A stretch of 13,627 nucleotides of DNA from JANNHK01 sp034408875 (GTDB lineage: Bacteria; Actinomycetota; Acidimicrobiia; IMCC26256; PALSA-610): assembly GCA_034408875.1 (NCBI GenBank), contig JAWXCJ010000109.1:1-13627 (forward strand). Direction: 5' to 3'. The position numbers and the translations under genes are program-made. Each line of letters starts with the position of its first letter. Positions within the stretch are counted from its first letter, which is position 1. Under the pieces are notes generated by a model. The model saw nothing but the letters and a program-made list of their open reading frames with translations, did not search any database and had not been told where the DNA came from. Shown here piece by piece: positions 1-7,800 of the stretch.

Positions 1-216
1 GACGGGTTGCGCCTCGGGTTCGCGCGCCTCCCGATGTACTCGCTCGTGTTCCATTGCCGCATGCTCGGCGGCGAGCGGTTGGGGCAACGCGTCGCGGGAG
101 TAGAAACCGACGTCGGCGGTTTCGAGCGGGTGGCCCTTGAGCTCGCCGCCGAGCATGCGGCAATGGAACACGAGCGAGTACATCGGGAGGCGCGCGAACC
201 CGAGGCGCAACCCGTC
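1..216. repeat. Perfect 76-bp inverted repeat at window edge (likely fold-back artefact)
   Basis: Bases 1-76 are the exact reverse complement of 141-216, with a 64-bp spacer at 77-140. Base 1 pairs with base 216, so the repeat may continue past the window edge. The repeat ends abruptly at 76/141. The right arm is ordinary Nudix coding sequence; the left arm read in the gene's frame gives a charged string unlike any Nudix C terminus. This is the pattern expected from a fold-back chimera or mis-assembly at a contig end, not from a mobile element. Confidence 0.95.
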
Positions 217-654
217 GAGCACGGCGATGAGCGAGACGACCTCGCACTCGATGCCGGTCTCCTCGTACACCTCCTTCACCGCGATCTCCGACGGCGAGTA
301 GCCGACATCGGCCCAGCCGACCGGATACAGCCACCAGCCGGAGTCAGCCCGTTGCGTGAGCAGGATCTCGCCCTGGTCGTTACCGACGACGGCGGCGACC
401 GCGATCTTCGGGGTGACGTAGCCGCCGACACCATCGCCGACCGTCGTCAGCCACTCCTCGTACAGCGCGTCGCCTTCGGCCTCTTCGATCGCGCACGCGC
501 GAATGTCGGCCGCAACCTTGAGCACCTCCTCGAAGCGCTCCTTCTCGTACAAACTCTGCGTGAACCCCAAGCCCGTGCGCGCCACGCCCGAGAGCGTCTC
601 GGCCCAGCGCAGGAGGTCGGATGCGGATACGGCGTACGGGTCGGCGTCGGTCAT
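1..654 (-). CDS. Nudix hydrolase with Nudix_N domain (3' end lost; last ~25 codons probably artefactual)
   Basis: Read from ATG at 652-654 and open to the left edge (218 codons, no stop). Residues about 10-50 (LLRWAETLSGVARTGLGFTQ and following) match the helical N-terminal domain that precedes a group of Nudix hydrolases, often annotated as ADP-ribose pyrophosphatase-like. The catalytic domain follows with the strand LLTQRADSGWWLYPVGWADV and a Nudix box ending KEVYEETGI. Compared with GX5EX7REUXEEXGU, the first Glu is Tyr (ADVGYSPSE) and the Arg is Lys, while the metal-binding EVYEE core is intact. The family cleaves nucleoside diphosphates linked to another moiety; the substrate here is unknown. 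The gene starts 11 bp after the glnD stop with no clear Shine-Dalgarno, so it is probably the last known gene of the amtB-glnK-glnD unit. Codons within 1-76 are the reverse complement of 141-216 of this same gene, so only residues up to about 192 (bases 77-654) look genuine. Confidence 0.85.
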   Translation of the reverse strand, partial: MTDADPYAVSASDLLRWAETLSGVARTGLGFTQSLYEKERFEEVLKVAADIRACAIEEAEGDALYEEWLTTVGDGVGGYVTPKIAVAAVVGNDQGEILLTQRADSGWWLYPVGWADVGYSPSEIAVKEVYEETGIECEVVSLIAVLDGLRLGFARLPMYSLVFHCRMLGGELKGHPLETADVGFYSRDALPQPLAAEHAAMEHERVHREAREPEAQPV

Positions 655-665
655 CGTCGGGCAGG

Positions 666-3125
666 CTAGGCGCGCAGCCGCTCGACGAGCGTCGCCCGCA
701 GCTCTTCGAGCCGCGCCGGATCCTCGACCTTGGCCCCACCGGCGTCGCGCACGTAGAACACGTCGACGACACGTTCGCCCAGCGTGTGGACCTTCGCGAC
801 GCGCACGTCGAGTTCGAGCGCGGCGAACGCGCGGGCGAGCGAGTACAGCAACCCGAGCTCGTCGTCGGTGTGGACCTCGACGAGAGTGTCTGTCGCCGAC
901 TCGCCCAGATTGATGTGCACCTCAACGGGGCCCTTCTCGCCGTTCGTCCGACGGTAGTCACGCTCGCGATCGGCCACGCGCCGGTCGAGGTCGATCTCGC
1001 CCCGCAACGCGTCGCGCAACGTCGCTTCGACCCGGTCGACGCCGTCGCTCAACCGACCGTAGGGGTCGGTGGCGCGAAACACGTCGAGCGCGACCCCACC
1101 GGCAGTGCCGAAGAGGAACGCCTCGGTGACGTTGAGGCCGCACACGGTGAGCCCGCCCGCGAGTGTCGCGAGCAGCCCGGGCCGGTCCGGCTCGACCACC
1201 GTGATGGTCACATGGCCTTCGGCCGGGTGGCAGCGAATCGCCGAGCCCTCGCGCAACATAGCGACGTGCCCAACAGCTTCCTCGGCGTCGAACGCGAGGA
1301 GGTACGCGTCGGGAAGCTGGTCGAGAAACGCGGTCGCGGCGTCCTTGCCCACCATCTCGCACAGGGCCTCGCGCCGGTCGGTCGCAACCGCCGTCGCCGC
1401 GCCGCGCTCGATCGCGACGCCCGCCTTCACGAACAGGTCGCGCAGCAGCGCGGCCTTCGACACGCCCCAGGCCGCAGGACCGGTGGCGCGTGAGTCGCCG
1501 ATCGTCAGTAGGTACAGCAGGCGCAGGCGTTCGGCGTCGCCCGCGCACGCCGCGGCGAAGTTGTCGGCCACGGCCGCGTCCGACAGGTCGCGCCGGGTCG
1601 CCGTGTCAGCCATCAGCAGGTGATTCCGCACGAGCCAGCTGAGGATCTCGCGGCCTTCACTGTCGAGCCCGATCCGGCGGGCAAAGACTTCGGCGGTACG
1701 CGCGCCGACATCGGAGTGGTCGCCGGGCATGCCCTTGCCGATGTCGTGCAGCAGCGCGCCGAGCAACAAGAGTTCGGGGCGCCGGCAGGCGCGCGCCGCG
1801 ATCCCGTCGAACTCGATGGGCTGCGCGTCGGCCAGGTCGAGCAGCCGCGCGCATTCCGCGACCGCTTCGAGCAGATGCCGATCGACCGTGAACCGGTGGT
1901 ACGCGTTGCGTTGCGGCCTCGACCGTACGTGACCCCACTCCGGGACGAGCCGTACGAGCACGCCTTCGTGGTCGAGCGCCTCGAACACCGACACCGCGCG
2001 CTCACCCTCGCGCAACAACCTCAGAAAGGCTGCGCGCTCCCACACGTCCCAAGTGGGGGCGGCCATGTCGCGGAGTTGTACGAGCGTCGTGCGATCGAAC
2101 GGCGCATCGACCTCGGCGGCCGCCGCCGCCGCCTCGAGCACACGCAATGCCGTGACCTCGTAGTCGTAGAGCAGCGTCACCCGGTTGTCCCGCAACGCGA
2201 CACCCTCGGCGAGGATCCGGTCCGCGGCCCCGCCCGCGGACCCGTCCTCGGCTACCCGCATCCACACATCGCGTGCAATCCAGGCGACGTCGCGCGCAGC
2301 GGTCGCGAGTTCGTGCACGAGCGCGTCGGCGTCGGACGCGCCCACCAACACCGCCACTGCGTCCTGTTCCTGCAGCGCAAGCTGGTCGGAGCGACCACCC
2401 GTCGTGCGGTGCAGCGCGACCCGTTGGTCGAGCAGGCATTCGCGCGCCACGGCGAGCCGCTCGGCGTCGTCGCCGGACAGGATCCCCCGCTCGACAAGGC
2501 CCGCGATGCCTCGGACACCAAGCGCGTACCCGGCCCATTCGAGCGCTTGCAGGTCGCGCAAGCCGCCCGCGCCGTCCTTCAGATCGGGTTCCAGCACCTC
2601 CGCAACCGGACCCGGACGCACGCGGCGCCGTTCCGCCGCGCCCGCGAGCGCGTCGAGCACGCGCGCGCTGCGCCGCTCCATCAGCTGCCGGCCCCGCCCG
2701 ACGAGCTCGGTCGTGAGCGCGTCGTCGCCGCAGACGTGGCGCGCTTCGACAATCGCGGTCAGCGCGTCGAGATCCTCGTCGGCGAGCGCCAGCGACTCCT
2801 TCACCGTGCGCGTCGCGTGCCCGGTGACGAAACTCGCATCCCACAGCGGATACCAGAGCCGTTCGGCGAGCGCGCCGACGGCCGTACGGCCCCGCGCCTT
2901 CGCGCCGTGCAGCAACATGACGTCAACATCGGAGCCCGGGCACAGCTCCCGGCGCCCGTACGAACCCAGAGCGACCACGGCTGTCGGCGACTGGCCGCCC
3001 TCGCCGTAGAGATCGGTCAACGTGTCGTCGAGCAACTGCGCGAGCGCGGCGCCGTACGCCGTTCCTCGCAACGAGGTTTGGGTGAGGAGCGATAGCCGCG
3101 CATCACGGAGTGACACGGCGACCAT
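666..3125 (-). CDS. glnD: GlnD: PII-modifying nucleotidyltransferase / removing enzyme
   Basis: An 819-aa bifunctional enzyme that modifies PII when glutamine is low and demodifies it when glutamine is high. Domains in order: a nucleotidyltransferase with GSYGRREL at 54-61 and metal ligands D66 and D68 in SDVDV; the GlnD/GlnE-type motif EPDLKDGAGGLRDLQ at 179-193; an HD phosphohydrolase with H460-D461 in LLHDIGKG and DHSD at 469-472; and two C-terminal ACT glutamine sensors at about 638-700 and 746-815. Length and order are those of a complete GlnD. In Streptomyces and Corynebacterium the homologue adenylylates GlnK rather than uridylylating it, so the donor here may be ATP. It lies 20 bp after glnK, its presumed substrate. 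The ATG at 3123-3125 has GAGGAG only 2 nt upstream; an in-frame GTG at codon 4 would have 11 nt spacing, so the start is uncertain by three residues. Confidence 0.96.
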   Translation of the reverse strand: MVAVSLRDARLSLLTQTSLRGTAYGAALAQLLDDTLTDLYGEGGQSPTAVVALGSYGRRELCPGSDVDVMLLHGAKARGRTAVGALAERLWYPLWDASFVTGHATRTVKESLALADEDLDALTAIVEARHVCGDDALTTELVGRGRQLMERRSARVLDALAGAAERRRVRPGPVAEVLEPDLKDGAGGLRDLQALEWAGYALGVRGIAGLVERGILSGDDAERLAVARECLLDQRVALHRTTGGRSDQLALQEQDAVAVLVGASDADALVHELATAARDVAWIARDVWMRVAEDGSAGGAADRILAEGVALRDNRVTLLYDYEVTALRVLEAAAAAAEVDAPFDRTTLVQLRDMAAPTWDVWERAAFLRLLREGERAVSVFEALDHEGVLVRLVPEWGHVRSRPQRNAYHRFTVDRHLLEAVAECARLLDLADAQPIEFDGIAARACRRPELLLLGALLHDIGKGMPGDHSDVGARTAEVFARRIGLDSEGREILSWLVRNHLLMADTATRRDLSDAAVADNFAAACAGDAERLRLLYLLTIGDSRATGPAAWGVSKAALLRDLFVKAGVAIERGAATAVATDRREALCEMVGKDAATAFLDQLPDAYLLAFDAEEAVGHVAMLREGSAIRCHPAEGHVTITVVEPDRPGLLATLAGGLTVCGLNVTEAFLFGTAGGVALDVFRATDPYGRLSDGVDRVEATLRDALRGEIDLDRRVADRERDYRRTNGEKGPVEVHINLGESATDTLVEVHTDDELGLLYSLARAFAALELDVRVAKVHTLGERVVDVFYVRDAGGAKVEDPARLEELRATLVERLRA

Positions 3126-3145
3126 CGCTCCTCACCCGTCGAGAC

Positions 3146-3484
3146 TCAGAGCGCGTCCGAGCCTGCTTCACCTGTTCGGATGCGGTACACGGACTCGGCG
3201 GCGAGGATCCACACCTTGCCGTCGCCGATCTTGCCCGTGCGGGCCGCTTCCATGATTTTCTCGGCCACGGGGACCGCGTCACCGTCGTCAACCAGGACCT
3301 CGATCTTGACCTTCGGGACGAAGTCGATCGTGTACTCGGCCCCACGGTAGACCTCGGTGTGGCCCCGTTGCCGTCCGAACCCCTGCACCTCCATGACCGT
3401 CATGCCCTGCACGCCGGCTTCCTGGAGTGCCGACTTCACGTCGTCGAGTTTGAACGGCTTGATGATGGCTGTCACCAGCTTCAC
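3146..3484 (-). CDS. glnK: Nitrogen regulatory protein PII (GlnK)
   Basis: A 112-aa PII protein of standard length. It starts MKLVTAIIKPFKLDDV and carries the T-loop YRGAEYTIDF with Tyr51 as the modification site, a B-loop TGKIGDGK at about 83-90, and the C-loop RIRTGE at about 101-106. PII trimers bind ATP/ADP and 2-oxoglutarate; the AmtB-linked GlnK type plugs the ammonium channel when nitrogen is plentiful. Placement between amtB (33 bp upstream) and glnD (20 bp downstream) supports the GlnK name over GlnB. The start is GTG at 3482-3484, preceded by CAGGGGG with 7 nt spacing. Nothing is missing or truncated. Confidence 0.96.
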   Translation of the reverse strand: MKLVTAIIKPFKLDDVKSALQEAGVQGMTVMEVQGFGRQRGHTEVYRGAEYTIDFVPKVKIEVLVDDGDAVPVAEKIMEAARTGKIGDGKVWILAAESVYRIRTGEAGSDAL

Positions 3485-3517
3485 TGGTACTCCCCCTGTC
3501 GAATTCCGGCCGGCATG

Positions 3518-4801
3518 CTACGAACGCTCGGCGAACGAGTAGGCGACCTCGGAGTGCTGCGTGAGGTCGAGTCCAACCTCTTCGTCTTCCTCACTGACCC
3601 GAATGCCGCCGGGAATGACGAGGTCGAGGACCTTGATGATGATGAACGTCACTGCGAAGGAGAACACGAGCGTCGCTCCCACGGCAACGAGCTGGTCGGC
3701 CATGAGGTCCCAACTGCCGCCGTCGATGAACACGCCGTTGTTGCCGCCCACAACCGGGTTGATCTTCGTGTCGGCGAAGAAGCCGAGCAGAACCGACCCG
3801 AGAATGCCACCGACGAGGTGTACTGCGATCACGTCGAGCGCGTCGTCGTAACCGAGCTTCTTCTTCAGACCGATGGCCAGGTAGCAGACGATGCCGGCGA
3901 GGCCACCGATGATGAACGGTGCCACACCGCCGACGAACCCGGCGCACGGTGTGATCGCAACCAGACCGGCAACTGCGCCGGAGGCGCCGCCCAGTGTCGT
4001 CGCGTGGCCGTCCTTGATCTTCTCGACGATGAGCCACGTGAGCATTGCGGTTGCGGCCGCCATGTTCGTGTTCATGAACGCCTGCCCGGCGATGCCGTCG
4101 GCGAACAGTGCCGAACCGGCGTTGAAGCCGAACCAGCCGAACCACAGGATGCCGGTCCCGATCATCGTCCACGGCAGCGAGTGGGGTGGCATGACCCGGT
4201 CGGGCCAACCCTTGCGCTTGCCGATCACGATCACCACCGCGAGCGCGGCGATGCCGGCGTTGATGTGGACGACTGTGCCACCGGCGAAGTCGAGGGCACC
4301 GCGCTCGAACAACCACCCCGCGGGCGAGAACACCCAGTGCGCGACCGGCGAGTACACGAGGATCGACCACAGGCCCAGGAACCACACCCACGCCGAGAAC
4401 TTCATGCGGTCCGCGATCGCACCGGTGATCAACGCCGGCGTGATGATGGCGAACATCATCTGGAACGCCATGAACACGATCGGCGGGATCACGAACGCCC
4501 CGAACCACCCGGTCGGGTCGTCGGGATACATCGTCGCGACATCTTTCATGCCGACGAAGTCGAAGTTCCCGATCAGCGGGTTGGTACCGCCAAAGGCCAA
4601 CGAGTACCCGAGGAAACCCCAGATCACGCTGATGAGGCCCAGTGCGAAGAAGTTCTGCATCAGCATGGCGAGCATGTTCTTGCCCCGCACCATGCCGCCG
4701 TAGAAGAACGCCAGACCTGGCGTCATGAACATCACGAGCGCTGACGAGGTCAACACCCACGCGGTTGCCCCCGCGTCGAGGTTTGCACTATCGAAGACCA
4801 C
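3518..4801 (-). CDS. amtB: Ammonium transporter AmtB
   Basis: A 427-aa polytopic membrane protein of the Amt/MEP/Rh family that conducts ammonium across the cytoplasmic membrane. About eleven hydrophobic segments are visible, from about residue 14 (VLTSSALVMFMTPGLAFFYG) to about 390. The family signature DFAGGTVVHINAG (171-183) supplies the conserved Asp171 and the first pore histidine His179; the second is His328 in DVIAVHLVGG. The short cytosolic tail RVSEEDEEVGLDLTQHSE is the usual region where GlnK docks. No cleavable signal peptide is obvious. The start is GTG at 4799-4801, with AGGGGG 9 nt upstream; that ribosome site lies inside a possible small hairpin. It heads the amtB-glnK-glnD order typical of Actinobacteria and is probably nitrogen-regulated. 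Confidence 0.96.
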   Translation of the reverse strand: MVFDSANLDAGATAWVLTSSALVMFMTPGLAFFYGGMVRGKNMLAMLMQNFFALGLISVIWGFLGYSLAFGGTNPLIGNFDFVGMKDVATMYPDDPTGWFGAFVIPPIVFMAFQMMFAIITPALITGAIADRMKFSAWVWFLGLWSILVYSPVAHWVFSPAGWLFERGALDFAGGTVVHINAGIAALAVVIVIGKRKGWPDRVMPPHSLPWTMIGTGILWFGWFGFNAGSALFADGIAGQAFMNTNMAAATAMLTWLIVEKIKDGHATTLGGASGAVAGLVAITPCAGFVGGVAPFIIGGLAGIVCYLAIGLKKKLGYDDALDVIAVHLVGGILGSVLLGFFADTKINPVVGGNNGVFIDGGSWDLMADQLVAVGATLVFSFAVTFIIIKVLDLVIPGGIRVSEEDEEVGLDLTQHSEVAYSFAERS

Positions 4802-4811
4802 CCTTGAGTAC

Positions 4812-4831
4812 CCCCTGTTCGTGTCCAGGGG
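4812..4831 (-). promoter_or_regulatory. amtB ribosome-binding site inside a possible hairpin
   Basis: On the minus strand CCCCTG (4826-4831), an 8-nt loop (4818-4825) and CAGGGG (4812-4817) can form a 6-bp GC-rich stem. The 3' arm is most of the amtB Shine-Dalgarno AGGGGG. If formed, it would limit initiation of amtB. The pairing is read directly; any regulatory role is inference, and short GC stems are common at this GC content. Confidence 0.35.
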
Positions 4832-4847
4832 AGTCTGGAGTCGGCCT

Positions 4848-4874
4848 GTTTCTCGGCCGTGCCCTCTTTGTTAC
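4848..4874 (-). promoter_or_regulatory. Possible GlnR-like operator upstream of amtB
   Basis: In the 88-bp gap before amtB the minus strand reads GTAAC-6 nt-GGCAC-6 nt-GAAAC (4870-4874, 4859-4863, 4848-4852), i.e. 5-mers at 11-bp spacing. The actinobacterial GlnR box is described as GTnAC-n6-GaAAC repeated. The first element matches fully, the third closely and the second poorly; a fourth is not seen. Position in front of amtB-glnK-glnD, a known GlnR target in Streptomyces, makes it plausible, but it may be chance. Confidence 0.3.
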
Positions 4875-4889
4875 GGCAGTGTGAACCGG

Positions 4890-7800
4890 TCAGGTTCTCA
4901 TCAGAATGGTGCCCGGTGGCCGCCAGCTCCGGTTCCGGCCGATCAGGTCGCGGACGTCCTGGGCGGGCTGGGGCGGGGCGAAGAAGTAGCCCTGGGCCGC
5001 GTCGCATCCGAGGTTGATCAGCTCGGCCAGCTGTTCCTCGGTCTCCACCCCTTCGGCCACGACGTCGAGTTCGAGCGCATGGGCCAGGCCGATGACGGCC
5101 GACACGATCGCCGCGTCGCCGGGGTCGGTGCCGAGCCCGTCGACGAACGACCGGTCGATCTTCACGCCGTCGACGGGGAAGCGCTTCAGGTAGCCGAGCG
5201 AGGAGTAGCCGGTTCCGAAGTCGTCGATGTGCAAGCGCACGCCGAGCGCCCGTACCTGCTCGATCATGCCCATGGCGAGCTCGGCGTCGTCCATCAGGAC
5301 GCTCTCGGTGATCTCGAGGCAGAGGTTCGACGGCAACACACCGGTGCGGGCGATCACGCCGGCAACGACTTCGACGAGCTGTGGCTGCGCGAGTTGGCGC
5401 GCCGAGAGGTTGACCGACACGAGGAACGACTGGTCGTGCTCGACCTGCCACTGTGCGGCCTCGCGCGCCGCCTGCTCGAGTACCCATTCGCCGAGCACGA
5501 CGACCAGCCCGGTTTCTTCGGCAACCGGAATGAACTCGGCCGGCGCGATGAGGCCACGTTCGGGATGCTGCCAGCGCACGAGTGCCTCGGCCCCGACACA
5601 CCGCGCCTCTTTCAGCGACACGATCGGCTGGAAGAACACGCGGAGTTCGCTGCGTTCGATCGCACGGTGCAGCGCGTTCTCGGTCGCGTGTCGGGCCAAG
5701 GCACGCGCGCGCATGGTGTCGTCGAACACCATGACGCGTCCGCGACCCGACTCCTTGGCGCTGTACATCGCCGCGTCGGCGTCGCGCAGCAGCTCCTCGG
5801 GCCGCTCGGCGCCGCTCGCGATGGCGATGCCGACGCTCGCGCTGACGAACGTCTCGGCGCCGCGCACGATGAAAGGCTGGGCCACGGCCGCAAGGAGCCG
5901 GCTGGAGATCTCGGAGACCAGCTCGCGCGAAGTCTCGACCGGCAGGTCTTCGCACAGGATCGCGAACTCGTCGCCGCCGAAGCGCGCCACGGTGTCACCC
6001 GGGCGCAACAACGACTCGAGTCGGCGCGCGGCGGCGATGAGCAACTCGTCGCCCGCGTCGTGACCGACGCTGTCGTTCACGTTCTTGAACCGGTCGAGGT
6101 CGAGGAAGAGCACGCCCACCTCGGTGTGCATCCGGCCGCAACGGGCAACCGCGAGTCCGAGACGGTCGAGGAACAACAGCCGGTTGGGCAGGCCGGTGAG
6201 CGGGTCGTGCATCGACTGGTGCGCGAGCCGCTCCTCGAACTCCTTGCGTTCGATGGCGATCGAGGCGAGGTGCGCGAGCAGCGAGAAGATCTGCTCGTGC
6301 TCGGGCTCGGGAAGACATTGGTCGCGGGCGAACACGTCGAGCGTCCCGAGCACGGTGTAGCCGTCGCTCCCGCAGATCGGTGTGGACCAGCACGCGGCGA
6401 TGCCGTGGGCAACCGCGACTTCGCGCCGTTCGATCCAGAGCGGGTCGGTGGCGATTTCGCTTACGTAGACCGGTTCACGGCGGTACGCGGCCGTGCCCGC
6501 CGAACAGCTGATGGGACCGATGCGCACACCGTCCATCGCATCGGTCAAGCGGCTGCCGAGGGTCGGTGCGGCGCCGATGCGGAGCGTCGTGCCGTCTTCG
6601 TCGAGGAGTGAGATCGCGCACGCGAGCCGCGGGAAGTGGTCTTCGACGGTGCCCGCAATCGTCCGCAGGGTCTGGTCGAGCGGGACCCCGCGCGCCACGC
6701 CTTCGAGGATCTCGGCCTGGTGGGCCGTCAGCATGGTCGCCCGGCGTCGTTCGGTGACATCGGTTCCGACCGACTGGAACTCCAATACCTCGCCGTCGTC
6801 ACCGAGGAACGCGCGGTCCGTCCACTGGTACCAGTGCACCGATCCGTCGGCCGCGACCTCCCAGTCTTCCTTCGTCTGCACTTCGCGCTCGGGCCCGAAT
6901 TCGCGGAGGCGGTCGATTTGGGGTCCGCGCTCGACCGGAGGGACGAGGTCCACGAGTTTCGACCCGACGAGACCCTCAGGGTCGCGGCCGTGGAACTCGG
7001 CAAAGGCTCGGTTCACGAACGTGAGGGTCGAATCGGGGAGGTACCGACACACGAGTTCGGTCTGCGCGTCGACGACGGCTCGGTAGCGAGCGTCACGTTC
7101 TCGCACGCGCGCCTCGCTCGCGCGGAGCGCCTCTTCGGCGTCTTTTCGTTCGCTGACATCGCGCGTCGTGATGACGATGCCCTGCACCGACGGGTCGTTG
7201 AGCAGATTGTTGGCCACGACCTCGGCATGCATCCACGAGCCGTCGGCCCGTTCGAGGCGCACCTCGATGGGCCGGAACATGCCCGGGATCTCGCGCGCCA
7301 TGGTGAACAGCTCCATGATGCGCGGTCGGTCGTCGGGGTGGATGATGTCGAAGATGTTCTCGCCGTAACCCGCGCCGGTCTCATAGCCGAGCAAGTGCTC
7401 CCCGACCGGGCTCGAGTAGCGCAACGCACCGTTGCTGTCGATGACCGAGATCACGTCGGAGGCACTGGCGACCAACGCTCGCAGACGCGCTTCACTCGAC
7501 CGAATCGTCTCCTCGGCCTCGAAGCGGTCGGTGATGTCGCGCGAGTTCGTGATGAGGCCGCGTACGGCGGGATCGTCGAGTCGGTTCGTCGCGGTCATCT
7601 CGATCCAGCGCGATTCACCGTCGGCGCGCGTCATACGGAACGTCAACGTCTCGGTGGCGCCCGGATCAGCATGCAGTCGGCCGAAGAGCGTCCGCACCGC
7701 GGGAAGGTCGGCCGCGTGGATATACCCGCGCAGCGGTTCGTCGCCGTAGTTGTCGGGATCGAGCCCGAGGAACGAACACGAACTCGGGCTCGCGTACGAC

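Noticed and set aside
1..216. Inverted repeat as transposon end or integron site
   Set aside because: Both arms are Nudix coding sequence, there is no transposase or target duplication, and the repeat touches the window edge.
1620..3095. Plus-strand open frame opposite glnD
   Set aside because: Antisense of a convincing full-length GlnD; no domain visible.
3110..4744. Plus-strand open frame opposite glnK and amtB
   Set aside because: Charged low-complexity translation rich in His, Asp, Glu and Arg; the minus strand encodes clear PII and Amt proteins.
4842..4859. CGGCC/GGCCG hairpin as terminator of the c-di-GMP gene
   Set aside because: Only a 5-bp stem with an 8-nt loop and no following T run; weak as a terminator, so read-through into amtB cannot be excluded.
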